From the NCBI GenBank assembly GCA_036675565.1, contig JAKFER010000314.1, positions 1 to 64,000 on the forward strand: a stretch of DNA of 64,000 nt, given 5' to 3'. The DNA comes from JACCYQ01 sp036675565 (GTDB lineage Bacteria; Bacteroidota; Bacteroidia; Chitinophagales; Chitinophagaceae). Position numbers and translations under genes: made by a program. The stretch's first letter is position 1, and each line of letters starts with the position of its first letter. Shown piece by piece: positions 44,248 through 53,367 of the stretch. The notes under the pieces were generated by a model, which made no database searches, had not been told where the DNA came from, and saw only the letters and a list, made by a program, of their open reading frames with translations.

Positions 44248-45171
44248 TTAATTATTCATTGTCAATTTTTCATTCTGAATAGACCGGCTATTCTTTATTG
44301 CTTCATCAATGATGGCTGTTATCCTATTTCTTTCCTGGCCTTCCAAAATCAATCTTGGGGCACGAACATATTCGGAACCAATTCCGGTCTTTGTTTCTGC
44401 CAGTTTAATATACTGAACCAGTTTTGGGTGAATATCCAGTTCAAGCAAAGGCATAAACCATTGGTATAATGATCTTGCTTCCTTCAAATTTCCCGCTAAC
44501 ATTAAATTATAAAGTGTAACCGTTTCTTTAGGAAACGCACATACCAAACCAGCTACCCATCCATCGGCACCTGCTGCCAACTCTTCCAATGCCAATGTAT
44601 CTACGCCGCATAATATTTTGTAGCGATCACCAAAGCGGTTAATCATTCGCGTTACATTGGTCACATCGCGGGTACTTTCTTTAACAGCTTGTATATTGGA
44701 AATGGGTGACAGTTCATCAAACATATCCAAAGTGATCTCTGTTTTATAATCAACCGGGTTATTGTATATCATAACCGGCAGTGAAGTTTGACCGGCAATG
44801 GTTTTAAAATAAGTTACGGTTTCACGGTGATCGGGTTTATAACGCATGGGTGGTAATAACATTAAACCGCTGGCACCCCACTTTTGGGCAAGTCCGGCTT
44901 GCGCTACAGCTTCTTTTGTAGAACCTTCTGCTATATTTATTATTACAGGAAGTTTCCCATTCAATCTTTCTATAGCGAATCGAACCAATTGTTCTTTTTC
45001 GTTTGTAGTTAATACACTGGCTTCACCCAAAGTACCTCCAAGGATGATCCCATGTACACCAGCCGATACCTGTGCATCCAGGTTTTTACCAAACAATTCC
45101 AGGTCCAGTTCATCATTTGCAGTAAACTTGGTGGTTAATGCAGGAAAAATTCCTTTCCAGGATATACTCAT
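44248..45171 (-). CDS. DHDPS-family pyrroline-4-hydroxy-2-carboxylate deaminase
   Basis: A 307-residue TIM-barrel lyase of the dihydrodipicolinate synthase family. Schiff-base Lys164 (QAVKESTRD), Tyr136 (MIYNNP) and the GGTLGEASVLT loop are present. Its place next to the semialdehyde dehydrogenase and in the same cluster as the epimerase suggests it deaminates 4-hydroxy-pyrroline carboxylate to 2-oxoglutarate semialdehyde; other family reactions are possible. It is the first gene of the minus-strand unit. Upstream, a TATCTTAG element (7 of 8 matches to the -7 consensus) lies near 45195. Confidence 0.85.
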   Translation of the reverse strand: MSISWKGIFPALTTKFTANDELDLELFGKNLDAQVSAGVHGIILGGTLGEASVLTTNEKEQLVRFAIERLNGKLPVIINIAEGSTKEAVAQAGLAQKWGASGLMLLPPMRYKPDHRETVTYFKTIAGQTSLPVMIYNNPVDYKTEITLDMFDELSPISNIQAVKESTRDVTNVTRMINRFGDRYKILCGVDTLALEELAAGADGWVAGLVCAFPKETVTLYNLMLAGNLKEARSLYQWFMPLLELDIHPKLVQYIKLAETKTGIGSEYVRAPRLILEGQERNRITAIIDEAIKNSRSIQNEKLTMNN

Positions 45172-45335
45172 AAAATAAATTTAATTCTAAGATAAGTCTT
45201 CATTTACAAAACCCGCAAGCTATGATTTTACATATTATTATTTTTCTGTGATATTTTTAACAATCTTCATTTTGACACTTGCATTATTTATTTGTCAGAT
45301 GTATGAACACAGATTAATTTACCAACACATATTTT

Positions 45336-46022
45336 ATGCGAAAAATTTATTCAATCATTCTAGTCTCCTTTCTTTTACTGGGTTCTTATTCCTGCAGCGG
45401 GCTGAAGAAGTTTTCTGGTTATGTTTTAACAGAGCAGGATGCCGCAGCAGCCATCAGGCAATTACTGAATATAGGCGCAAGCAGTGATGGTATGATGAAC
45501 ACATTCAGTAAGGATAACATGCTTTCTGCCATTTTTCCCGAGCCGGTTAGCAATGTATTAACAACTTTACAGCAATTGGGACTGACTAATGAAATCGATC
45601 GGTTTACAACCACATTAAGTCTTGCTGCTGAACAAACCGCTGAAAAATCAGTTCCTATTTTTGCACAAAGTATCAGCCAATTAAAATTTAAAGATGCGGT
45701 GCGCATTGTGAAGAATGGTGGTACAGCAGCAACAGATTACCTCCGGGCATCAACAGGAGATAGTTTACGCATAGCCGTTAAACCTGTAATGCAACAGGCA
45801 ATCAGTGAATATAAACTGGATCAGCAATGGGCTAAAATCATCAAACCGACCAGTGTAATTGGTGGTGCGAAAATAAATACTGATTTATCAAACCTGATGG
45901 CCGGTGTGGTTACAGAAATGATGTTCCGTAAAATTGAAGCAGAAGAAAGAAAAGTAAGAACAGAAGCTTCCGCAAGAACCACCACCCTTTTACAAAAAGT
46001 ATTTTCAAAAGATTGGAATTGA
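45336..46022 (+). CDS. DUF4197 domain lipoprotein
   Basis: A 228-residue lipoprotein (lipobox SYSC). The mature part is DUF4197: FSGYVLTEQDAAAAIRQLLNIGASSD, FPEPVSNVLTTLQQLGL and GGTAATDYLRASTGDSLRIAVKPVMQQAI. The function of the family is unknown; members are widespread in Gram-negative envelopes. It stands alone, closed by a strong terminator. Confidence 0.9.
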   Translation: MRKIYSIILVSFLLLGSYSCSGLKKFSGYVLTEQDAAAAIRQLLNIGASSDGMMNTFSKDNMLSAIFPEPVSNVLTTLQQLGLTNEIDRFTTTLSLAAEQTAEKSVPIFAQSISQLKFKDAVRIVKNGGTAATDYLRASTGDSLRIAVKPVMQQAISEYKLDQQWAKIIKPTSVIGGAKINTDLSNLMAGVVTEMMFRKIEAEERKVRTEASARTTTLLQKVFSKDWN

Positions 46023-46045
46023 TTTTCCGTCTGACCTCCATCCAT

Positions 46046-46071
46046 AACCCCGGGCCTGACCCGGGTTTTTT
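46046..46071 (+). terminator. Terminator of the DUF4197 gene
   Basis: CCCGGG pairs with CCCGGG across a 5-base loop, extended by AAC/GTT with one bulged C, then six T. Confidence 0.8.
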
Positions 46072-46168
46072 ATGATCAGCCTGGAATAAAAAACATTTAA
46101 TTTACAATGATGATGAACGCCATTAACCAGGCGATTATTCCCAAAATCAAAATTCTTTATCTTTCAGT

Positions 46169-48001
46169 ATGAAGATTCTGTGGCAATATTTAAAACCTCA
46201 TAAAGCTGTTATTTTTTTATCTCTCTTATTTGCCGGTATCGCACAGTTATTAAGCCTGATAGATCCATTAATTTTTGGAAAGATCATTGACGATTATGCC
46301 ACCAACCCTGGTAACCGTACACAGGAGGAATTGGTTAAAGGCGTTTTGTATTGGTTAGGTATAGCCATAGCCGTAGCGATGCTTGCAAGATTATTTAAAG
46401 CCTTCCAGGAATATACTACGCGGCTTGCTGTTGCCCGTTTTGGTATGCAGATATTTAATGATGGTTTAAGACAGACTTTGCGACTATCATTCCAGGAATT
46501 TGAAGACAGCCGGAGTGGTGAAACACTTTCTGTTTTACAAAAAGTAAAAACCGATACCGAACGCTTTGTAAGTTCTTTTATCAATATTGTATTTTCTTCT
46601 GTTGTTGGTATCGGGTTTTTGATCTGGTACAGCATCACCAAAAACTGGATGCTGATCCCCGTTTTTGTTTTTGGTATCCTGGTATTAGGTTCACTGACCG
46701 GGCTTCTATCCAAAAAAATTAAAACCGTACAACGTTCAATTAATCGTGAGACCAATAAAATGTCAGGTGTAATTACAGAAAGCCTTCGCAATATTGAACT
46801 GGTAAAAAGTCTTGGATTAACATTTCCCGAAATAAGAAGACTGAGAGAACAAACGAAGAAAATATTTGACCTGGAAATGGTGAAGGTAAAAAAAGTGCGT
46901 TCACTTTCTTTTTTGCAGGGAACCACACTCAACCTGCTCAGGCAATCCATATTATTTATTTTACTTTGGTTGATTTTCCGGGATGTATTGACAACGGGAG
47001 AATTGATCAGCATGCAATTTATTTCAACAACTATTTTTGTTCCATTACAAGACCTGGGCAACATCATTCTTCAATACCGGGAGGTGGAAGCATCGGTAAA
47101 TACTTTTGACCAATTAATGCATAAACCAATTGAAGTAAGGCCACCAGAGCCCGTGGAGATCGGTGAACTCCATGAACTCCGGTTTGAAAATGTGGTCTTT
47201 AACCACAAATCAGCATCGTATAATGCCATTGATAATATTTCTTTTGAAGTGAAGTCAGGCGAAACCATTGCATTTGTGGGACCATCTGGTTCCGGTAAAT
47301 CAACATTGGTAAAATTGCTGGTTGGATTATACAAACCGGTGAGCGGCGGTATTTATTTCAACAACCTGGATTCAACACAGATCAGGTATAATGAATTAAG
47401 AAGGCAGATTGGTTTTGTAACACAGGATACGCAATTGTTTGCAGGTACAATCAAAGACAATATGCTGTTTGTAAAAGCAGATGCCACCGATGAAGAAATT
47501 CTTTCGGCCATTCACAAAGCGGCAGCCACGCAATTATTAAAACGTTCATCACATGGGATTGATACACGATTGGGAGAAAGCGGTATGAAATTATCCGGTG
47601 GTGAAAAACAAAGAATTTCTATAGCAAGGGCATTGCTTCGCAATCCACGGTTGCTGATATTTGATGAAGCAACTTCAGCACTTGATTCATTAACGGAAGA
47701 AAATATTACGAATACCATCCGCAAAATTTCCGCGGAAGGCGACCAGATCACTATCCTTATTGCTCATCGACTTTCAACAATTATGCATGCCGATGTTATT
47801 TATGTGCTGGAAAAAGGGAAATTCGCGGAAATCGGTTCGCATGAAGAACTGTTGCTGCAAAAAGGATTGTATTATGCCATGTGGCGGCAACAGGTTGGTG
47901 AAAGAAGAGAAGATACACGCCCAAAGACGTGGGTTGTTGAGGATGATGAAAAAGAGTTAGAAGAAACAAAAGACGAAATTAAACTGGAACCAGGTGAATA
48001 A
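46169..48001 (+). CDS. ABC exporter, fused membrane and ATPase domains
   Basis: A 610-residue half-transporter that works as a dimer. Membrane domain with six helices (~1-310), ATPase domain (~330-575) with Walker A (GPSGSGKST), signature (LSGGEKQR), Walker B (LLIFDEATSALD) and switch His (LIAHRLSTI). A Glu-rich tail (~580-610) is unusual. Resembles lipid/drug exporters of the MsbA group; cargo unknown. A TATCTTTC element (7 of 8 to the -7 consensus) lies just before the ATG. A small unknown gene follows after 6 bp. Confidence 0.92.
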   Translation: MKILWQYLKPHKAVIFLSLLFAGIAQLLSLIDPLIFGKIIDDYATNPGNRTQEELVKGVLYWLGIAIAVAMLARLFKAFQEYTTRLAVARFGMQIFNDGLRQTLRLSFQEFEDSRSGETLSVLQKVKTDTERFVSSFINIVFSSVVGIGFLIWYSITKNWMLIPVFVFGILVLGSLTGLLSKKIKTVQRSINRETNKMSGVITESLRNIELVKSLGLTFPEIRRLREQTKKIFDLEMVKVKKVRSLSFLQGTTLNLLRQSILFILLWLIFRDVLTTGELISMQFISTTIFVPLQDLGNIILQYREVEASVNTFDQLMHKPIEVRPPEPVEIGELHELRFENVVFNHKSASYNAIDNISFEVKSGETIAFVGPSGSGKSTLVKLLVGLYKPVSGGIYFNNLDSTQIRYNELRRQIGFVTQDTQLFAGTIKDNMLFVKADATDEEILSAIHKAAATQLLKRSSHGIDTRLGESGMKLSGGEKQRISIARALLRNPRLLIFDEATSALDSLTEENITNTIRKISAEGDQITILIAHRLSTIMHADVIYVLEKGKFAEIGSHEELLLQKGLYYAMWRQQVGERREDTRPKTWVVEDDEKELEETKDEIKLEPGE

Positions 48002-48007
48002 TATATC

Positions 48008-48442
48008 ATGAACAAAAAAAAAGAAGTACTCGATATTATCAATATTATATTGGAGGATTGCATCATGGCGTATCCTCTTTCCTCTTTTATCATCAGCTTA
48101 TATAAACAATATGGCCAAAGGGGGAGTTTGAGCAAAAAACAGTTGCAGGGATTATATTCAAAAGCATCGGAGATTAAAGAAATTGCTCCGGGTAAATTAG
48201 CCGCATTAGAATCCATCATCAAAAAAATGCCAACGCGTTATAAATCAGAATTACCTGAACCCAAGCCATTATTTGAAAAAGATGAACTGGCGGGGCAACT
48301 GCTGAATGATATCCTGGTAAAATACCCTGAACATAAAAGAGCATTGTACATTAAGTCGCGGTATGATAATAATGAAGTGCTGACACCGGCTGAAATGAGC
48401 GACCTGAAAAGGTTTCACAAAGTAATTACCAGTAAGGGGTAG
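48008..48442 (+). CDS. Small cytoplasmic protein of unknown function
   Basis: A 144-residue, Lys-rich, mostly helical protein without signal or membrane segment. It begins MNKKKEVLDIINIILEDCIM and ends DLKRFHKVITSKG. Being 6 bp behind the ABC exporter gene, it is probably cotranscribed. I do not recognise the family. Converges with rimO, 18 bp apart. Confidence 0.7.
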   Translation: MNKKKEVLDIINIILEDCIMAYPLSSFIISLYKQYGQRGSLSKKQLQGLYSKASEIKEIAPGKLAALESIIKKMPTRYKSELPEPKPLFEKDELAGQLLNDILVKYPEHKRALYIKSRYDNNEVLTPAEMSDLKRFHKVITSKG

Positions 48443-48460
48443 CAGAAAATAGGATTGAAG

Positions 48461-49771
48461 TTACATAACAACTTCCCCTTCCAGGTCATAATCATAAGCT
48501 TTCAAAATTTTCACCTTTACAAAATCGCCGGGTAATAATTTTGATTTGCTGTGAACCACCACTTCGTTATCCACTTCAACGCTGTCAAATTCTGTGCGGC
48601 CCAGGTAACGGCCGGCTTCTTTTTTATCGATCATCACATTGAAAGTCTGACCTATTTTTTCCTGGTTTTTTTCCAAAGAAATTTCCTGTTGCACTTCCAT
48701 GATCTCCTGAGCCCGGCGTTCTTTTTCTTCTGCCGGAATATTATCGATCAGATCATATGCAGAAGTATTTTCTTCATGCGAGTACGAAAAAATTCCAACG
48801 CGGTCGAATCGCTGGCGAATCAAGAATTGTTTTAATTCTTCCACATCATCCAAAGTTTCACCGGGAAAACCGGCAATCAATGTTGTGCGTAAACAAATTC
48901 CCGGAACTTTTTCCCTGATTGCAATGGTCAGGTCTTCCATCTCTTCCCGGGTGATCTGTCGTTTCATCGCCTTCAACATATTGTTCGCTGCATGTTGCAA
49001 AGGCATATCCAGGTAATTACAAATATTATCCCGTTCACGCATGGCATCCAGTATCTCCAATGGAAATTTTGATGGATAAGCATAATGTAAACGAATCCAA
49101 ACCAGACCTTCAACATCCGCTAACCGGTGTAAAAGATCGGGCAACATTCTTTTTTTATAAATATCCAAACCATAATAAGTGAGCTCCTGTGCAATCAGCA
49201 TGATCTCCTTCACGCCTTTTCTTACCAGCGATTTTGCTTCTGCAACGATTTCTTCTATCGTTTTACTTACATGGTTACCACGCATTAAAGGAATAGCGCA
49301 AAAGGAACAGGTTCTGTTACAACCTTCTGAAATTTTCAGGTAGGCATAATGTTGCGGCGTGGCCAGCAGGCGTTCGCCCAATAACTCTGATTTATAATCT
49401 GCATTGAATTGTTGTAGTATCAGGGGCAGTTCCAAGGTGCCAAACCAGGCATCCACTTCAGGGATTTCTTTCTCCAAATCTTCACGATATCGCTGGCTAA
49501 GACAGCCGGTAACATATACTTTATCCAGTTTACCTCTTTGCTTTAAACCAACCTGTTCAATGATGGTATTAATTGATTCTTCCTTGGCTTTATCGATGAA
49601 TCCGCAGGTATTGACCACTACGATATTATGGTCAGGTTTGGTACTTTCATGTACAACATCTATGGCATTGGCGTGCAACTGGCCACTGAGCACCTCGCTG
49701 TCAACCATATTCTTGCTGCAGCCAAGCGTAATGATATTTACTTTATCCTTTTTTAGCGTTCTAACCTTCAT
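48461..49771 (-). CDS. rimO: Ribosomal protein S12 methylthiotransferase
   Basis: A 436-residue radical-SAM enzyme that methylthiolates the conserved Asp of ribosomal protein S12. The N-terminal cluster cysteines are in TLGCSKN, NTCGFID and VTGCLSQRY; the radical-SAM cluster is GCNRTCSFCAIP. A C-terminal TRAM domain (~370-436) follows. ITLGCSKNMVDSE and HYAYP separate RimO from MiaB. Single gene with convergent neighbour downstream. Confidence 0.95.
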   Translation of the reverse strand: MKVRTLKKDKVNIITLGCSKNMVDSEVLSGQLHANAIDVVHESTKPDHNIVVVNTCGFIDKAKEESINTIIEQVGLKQRGKLDKVYVTGCLSQRYREDLEKEIPEVDAWFGTLELPLILQQFNADYKSELLGERLLATPQHYAYLKISEGCNRTCSFCAIPLMRGNHVSKTIEEIVAEAKSLVRKGVKEIMLIAQELTYYGLDIYKKRMLPDLLHRLADVEGLVWIRLHYAYPSKFPLEILDAMRERDNICNYLDMPLQHAANNMLKAMKRQITREEMEDLTIAIREKVPGICLRTTLIAGFPGETLDDVEELKQFLIRQRFDRVGIFSYSHEENTSAYDLIDNIPAEEKERRAQEIMEVQQEISLEKNQEKIGQTFNVMIDKKEAGRYLGRTEFDSVEVDNEVVVHSKSKLLPGDFVKVKILKAYDYDLEGEVVM

Positions 49772-49789
49772 AACAAGCGGCGAAGGTAA

Positions 49790-49977
49790 ACTGCAAAGTC
49801 AAAATTTAAAAGTTAAATGTTAATTACAAGTAAAAATTTAAAATTTAAAAGTCAAAATCTTGGTACGATAGACTCTCACAGGTTGGAAAGAACGAATTAA
49901 GATTTTTTCATTTTTCTATTTAAATTTTAAATTCTACCCATTTTCAAATTGTCAAATTGCCTAATTCTCAAATTATA
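49790..49977. repeat. AT-rich degenerate repeat region before rimO
   Basis: Two tracts of irregular words: AAAATTTAAAAGT-type at 49800-49857 and TTTTCAAATTGTCAAATTGCC-type at 49925-49976, flanking a short piece (49858-49905) of ordinary composition. No gene seen. The second tract borders the stop codon of the cyclase gene. Confidence 0.55.
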
Positions 49978-51018
49978 TTAGTCCATTACTTCATAAATCG
50001 TTACCGGGGTAGATTTATTTTTCAGGCTGACTTCTGCCACTTTGCGGCAATTAAATGATTCCTTAACTTTTTCATAAGACTCCTGGTTGATGATAATCTG
50101 GCCTTCTTTAGCAACTCCTTGCAATCGTTGTGCAATATTTACAACATCGCCGATAACAGTGTAATCAAGCCGACGCAATTTACCGGAACCAATATTCCCT
50201 GAAATCATTTCACCTGAATTAATACCAATAGAGACTTTTGGTGTAAAATTTGCCAGGTTTGATGCCGCTGGCAGATTTTCGATTTGCGTTCTTAACGCCA
50301 GGCAGGCATCAATTGCCCTGTCCAGGTGATAGTTTCCTTTAAAAACAGCCATTACTGCATCGCCAATAAATTTATCAACTATCCCACCTTGCGCAATGAT
50401 CTCTTTGACCATGACATCAAAATAATTATTCAATAATTGAACAACGACGTCGGGCGATTCGGATTCACTGATAGAAGTAAAAGAACAAATGTCAATAAAA
50501 GCAACAGTAGCATTTACTGTTTCGTTGATCATAAGCGACGATTCATATTCACGGGTATTCATAAAACTGAGCACCGTTTCGTCAACATACATTTTTAAAA
50601 TATTATTCTCTTTAATGGCCTGAAGGGTTTGACGCACCTGTGCAACATGGGCAATTGTTTTTTCCATGGTCAAACTGAGATCATCAAAATTGATAGGCTT
50701 GGTAATAAAGTCGAAGGCACCCCTGTTCATAGCTGTCCTGATATTATCCATATCTCCATAAGCAGAAACGATGACTGCTTTTATCAATGGATTTGATTGA
50801 CTTAATTGGCTAAGTAATGTCAGTCCATCCATTTCCGGCATATTGATATCGCTTAATACAATTTCAACATCGGGATTTTTTTGTATTTTTTCTAATGCAT
50901 CAACACCATTGATGGCAAATACAAATTCATATTGTTGTTCTCTTATTTTTTGACGAAATTTCTGCTTGATGAGCATTTCCAGGTCTGCCTCATCATCAGC
51001 CACTAAAATTTTTGTCAT
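49978..51018 (-). CDS. Response regulator with class III nucleotide cyclase output
   Basis: A 346-residue receiver-cyclase fusion. Receiver domain ~1-122, phospho-acceptor Asp57 (LSDINMPEMDG). A helical linker leads to the cyclase domain (~165-346) with metal ligands Asp176 (FIDICSFT) and Asp220 (IGDAVMAVF). Also present are Lys216, the RLDYTVIGDVVNIAQRL block, Asn294 and Arg298. All catalytic residues are present. The Lys216 with DYT pattern favours ATP as substrate, thus cAMP, but cGMP is not excluded. Last gene of the signalling cluster, overlapping the lone receiver by 4 bp. Confidence 0.92.
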   Translation of the reverse strand: MTKILVADDEADLEMLIKQKFRQKIREQQYEFVFAINGVDALEKIQKNPDVEIVLSDINMPEMDGLTLLSQLSQSNPLIKAVIVSAYGDMDNIRTAMNRGAFDFITKPINFDDLSLTMEKTIAHVAQVRQTLQAIKENNILKMYVDETVLSFMNTREYESSLMINETVNATVAFIDICSFTSISESESPDVVVQLLNNYFDVMVKEIIAQGGIVDKFIGDAVMAVFKGNYHLDRAIDACLALRTQIENLPAASNLANFTPKVSIGINSGEMISGNIGSGKLRRLDYTVIGDVVNIAQRLQGVAKEGQIIINQESYEKVKESFNCRKVAEVSLKNKSTPVTIYEVMD

Positions 51019-51392
51019 GACGCAATCGTTTTAAGTTTTTCCTTTAATAAGGTAAAGTCAACCGGTTTGGTTAAAAAATCGTCAGCACCTAAACGTTTAG
51101 CTGTATTAAAATTTTCATCATCACCATATGCAGTGATCATCATTACAACTGGTGGTGGTGTTGTATATTTTTGTTTGATATGCTCTAATAACTCAAGTCC
51201 GCTCATACCAGGCATGTTAATATCGGAAAGTATCAAAACAGCTTCCTGTTTATGCTGGTTTAAATAGGTCAATGCCTTCTCGCCAGAAAATGCAAATACA
51301 AAATCCATTTCACCGGTCCTGATCTCTTTCCTGAATCTTTGTTCAAAAAGAAATTGCACATCCGTTTCGTCGTCAACTACTAAAACTTTCAT
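51015..51392 (-). CDS. Single-domain response regulator
   Basis: A 125-residue receiver without output. Acid pocket (VVDDETD), phospho-acceptor Asp57 (LSDINMPGMSG) and conserved Lys (FLTKPVDF) are present. Its sequence resembles the receiver of the next gene, including the F-rich 'FRKEIRTGEMDFVFAFSGEKAL' arm in length and spacing, suggesting duplication. Overlaps by 4 bp both the kinase before and the cyclase after it, so the three are translated as a unit. Confidence 0.93.
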   Translation of the reverse strand: MKVLVVDDETDVQFLFEQRFRKEIRTGEMDFVFAFSGEKALTYLNQHKQEAVLILSDINMPGMSGLELLEHIKQKYTTPPPVVMMITAYGDDENFNTAKRLGADDFLTKPVDFTLLKEKLKTIAS

Positions 51393-53338
51393 TGCTTAAG
51401 ATTTAATTTGTTAGGTAATTTGATGGTGAAACTGGTTCCAACTCCTTCCTCAGATTCTGGAATCAATTCGCCACCATGGCCTTTTACTATTATTTCGTAA
51501 CTCATGCTTAAACCCAAACCTGTACCCTGCCCCGCTGGTTTGGTTGTAAAAAATGGTTGAAAAATTTTTTCTATTGTTTGTGGTGAAATTCCCATTCCAT
51601 TGTCTTTAACAATGATCTCTACATGTTCATTTAAATTTTTTGTTGTTACGGAAACCGTAGGGTCATAACCATTAATAGGTTGTTGTTTTTTTTCATTGAC
51701 GGCATAAAATGCGTTGGTAATTAAATTTAAAATTACCCTGCCCACATCCTGCGGAATGATGTTGATATTTCCGATGGTTTCATCAAAATCCGTTTTTAAT
51801 GTGGCATTGAAATTTTTATCTTTTGCACGCAGGCCATGATAAGCCAATCGCAGGTATTCATCTGCCAATGCATTAATATTAGTGGATTCTTTCTGACCGC
51901 TGCTGGTACGTGAATGTTGCAACATACCTTTTACAATGGCATCTGCACGCTTTCCATGATGAAGAATTTTTCCTAAGTTTTGTTGTAAATCCTGTACAAT
52001 TTTTGTTGCTTCTTCAGTATTCCCTTTTTTAATTTCTTCCATCATTTCACTGATCAACTCATTGCTGACCTCTGAGAAATTATTAACGAAGTTTAATGGA
52101 TTTTGAATTTCGTGGGCAATACCCGCGGTAAGTTCTCCCAATGAAGCCATTTTTTCTGATTGTATTAATTGAGATTGGGTGGCTTTTAATTCTTCCATTG
52201 AATGAGTAAGTTCCGTTGTCCGGTCGGCAACTTTTTGCTCCAGTGTGTTAGCATACTCAGAAAGCTTATCGTTAGAAATTTTTAATGATTTAACCATGTC
52301 ATTAAAATTCCTGGTCACAATGCCGATCTCATCCAGCATGCCGTGTTTAACTTCTACATTCAAATCGCCTTCTTCTGCTTTCTGTATGCCAGCCATTAAC
52401 CGTTGTAAGGGTTGAATCAGGCTTATACGAAGTATAACAGGATAGATCCATAATATAAAAATGGCGGAGCTTAAAATGATCCACAATAATTTACGAAGCG
52501 TTTCCTGGTCTTCAAACCTTTGCATAATATTAGCCTCGTTATCGGAATTGGTGGTAAATGATACAATGACCATCGTGGTCACTGATAAAATGGCCATGAT
52601 GCTGGCAAAAGTAAAACCGACCAGTTTGTCCTGGAAACGAACGGGGAAAACTGAATAAATAATAAAAATTAAAACCTGTGCCTGAATCAATATCCAGACT
52701 CCGTATATGTAAACCGGTAATACAAAGGGTGTGGTGGCTCCGGGATAAATGAAAAGAATGGAAATTAAAATGGTCAGTATGGTACATAAGGCTAAGAACC
52801 TTGCCGGCACCCTATTTGGCGATCCTTGTTTTTTAAAATAAATACTCTTCCTGATGAAAGTAAAAAAAACCCAGCCATTTAAGAGTAAGGAAAACACACC
52901 AGCCAAAGGATTTACAAACTTACCATAGGTAAAAGATGATAAGCCTTCCTGGCTGCGAATAAAGTGAAACCAAAAAATTAATAACACATAAGCGACACAA
53001 ACAACCAGCAAAATCCTTGAAATCCATTTTCTTTCCGTTTCAAATCCTTTTACAGGAAAAAGATAAGCCAATTGAACAAGCGAATAGCAGGTAATGGCAA
53101 GCCCTGTATTAAAAATTAAATTGGTGTAGCGATAAGTTAGTTCTCTTGCTTCGCCATGCAATCCTCCACTTATAAAGCCCATACTATGCCAGATGAGTAA
53201 TCCTGAAAAATAAAGGATCAGCCATTTTTTATAATCAGCTTTATTGGAAATGCGAAATAAGCTCACCAGGAATAATGAAGCGGTAAGCATGATGATCAAT
53301 GCCATCAGGGAAAAAGAGCTTAGAAGAAAACTGTACAT
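51389..53338 (-). CDS. Membrane sensor histidine kinase
   Basis: A 649-residue kinase. The N-terminal half (~1-315) has about eight hydrophobic segments in a 7TM-like arrangement. It is followed by a HAMP linker (~300-355), a coiled coil (KLSEYANTLEQKVADRT), then HisKA with phospho-acceptor His409 (GIAHEIQNPLNF) and an HATPase domain (N box LITNAFYAV, G1 DNGMGI, G2 GTGLGLSMSY). Just after the G2 box it reads YEIIVKGHGGEL, one residue longer than YDIVKAHGGEL in the two other kinases nearby. Directly coupled to the receiver and cyclase genes. Confidence 0.92.
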   Translation of the reverse strand: MYSFLLSSFSLMALIIMLTASLFLVSLFRISNKADYKKWLILYFSGLLIWHSMGFISGGLHGEARELTYRYTNLIFNTGLAITCYSLVQLAYLFPVKGFETERKWISRILLVVCVAYVLLIFWFHFIRSQEGLSSFTYGKFVNPLAGVFSLLLNGWVFFTFIRKSIYFKKQGSPNRVPARFLALCTILTILISILFIYPGATTPFVLPVYIYGVWILIQAQVLIFIIYSVFPVRFQDKLVGFTFASIMAILSVTTMVIVSFTTNSDNEANIMQRFEDQETLRKLLWIILSSAIFILWIYPVILRISLIQPLQRLMAGIQKAEEGDLNVEVKHGMLDEIGIVTRNFNDMVKSLKISNDKLSEYANTLEQKVADRTTELTHSMEELKATQSQLIQSEKMASLGELTAGIAHEIQNPLNFVNNFSEVSNELISEMMEEIKKGNTEEATKIVQDLQQNLGKILHHGKRADAIVKGMLQHSRTSSGQKESTNINALADEYLRLAYHGLRAKDKNFNATLKTDFDETIGNINIIPQDVGRVILNLITNAFYAVNEKKQQPINGYDPTVSVTTKNLNEHVEIIVKDNGMGISPQTIEKIFQPFFTTKPAGQGTGLGLSMSYEIIVKGHGGELIPESEEGVGTSFTIKLPNKLNLKQ

Positions 53339-53367
53339 GTTGAAGCTTTGGTTTACCAGAATTAATC

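Noticed and set aside
46294..47067. A 257-codon open frame antisense to the ABC exporter
   Set aside because: The exporter has all its motifs; the antisense frame is Ser/Thr-rich shadow sequence without recognisable domains.
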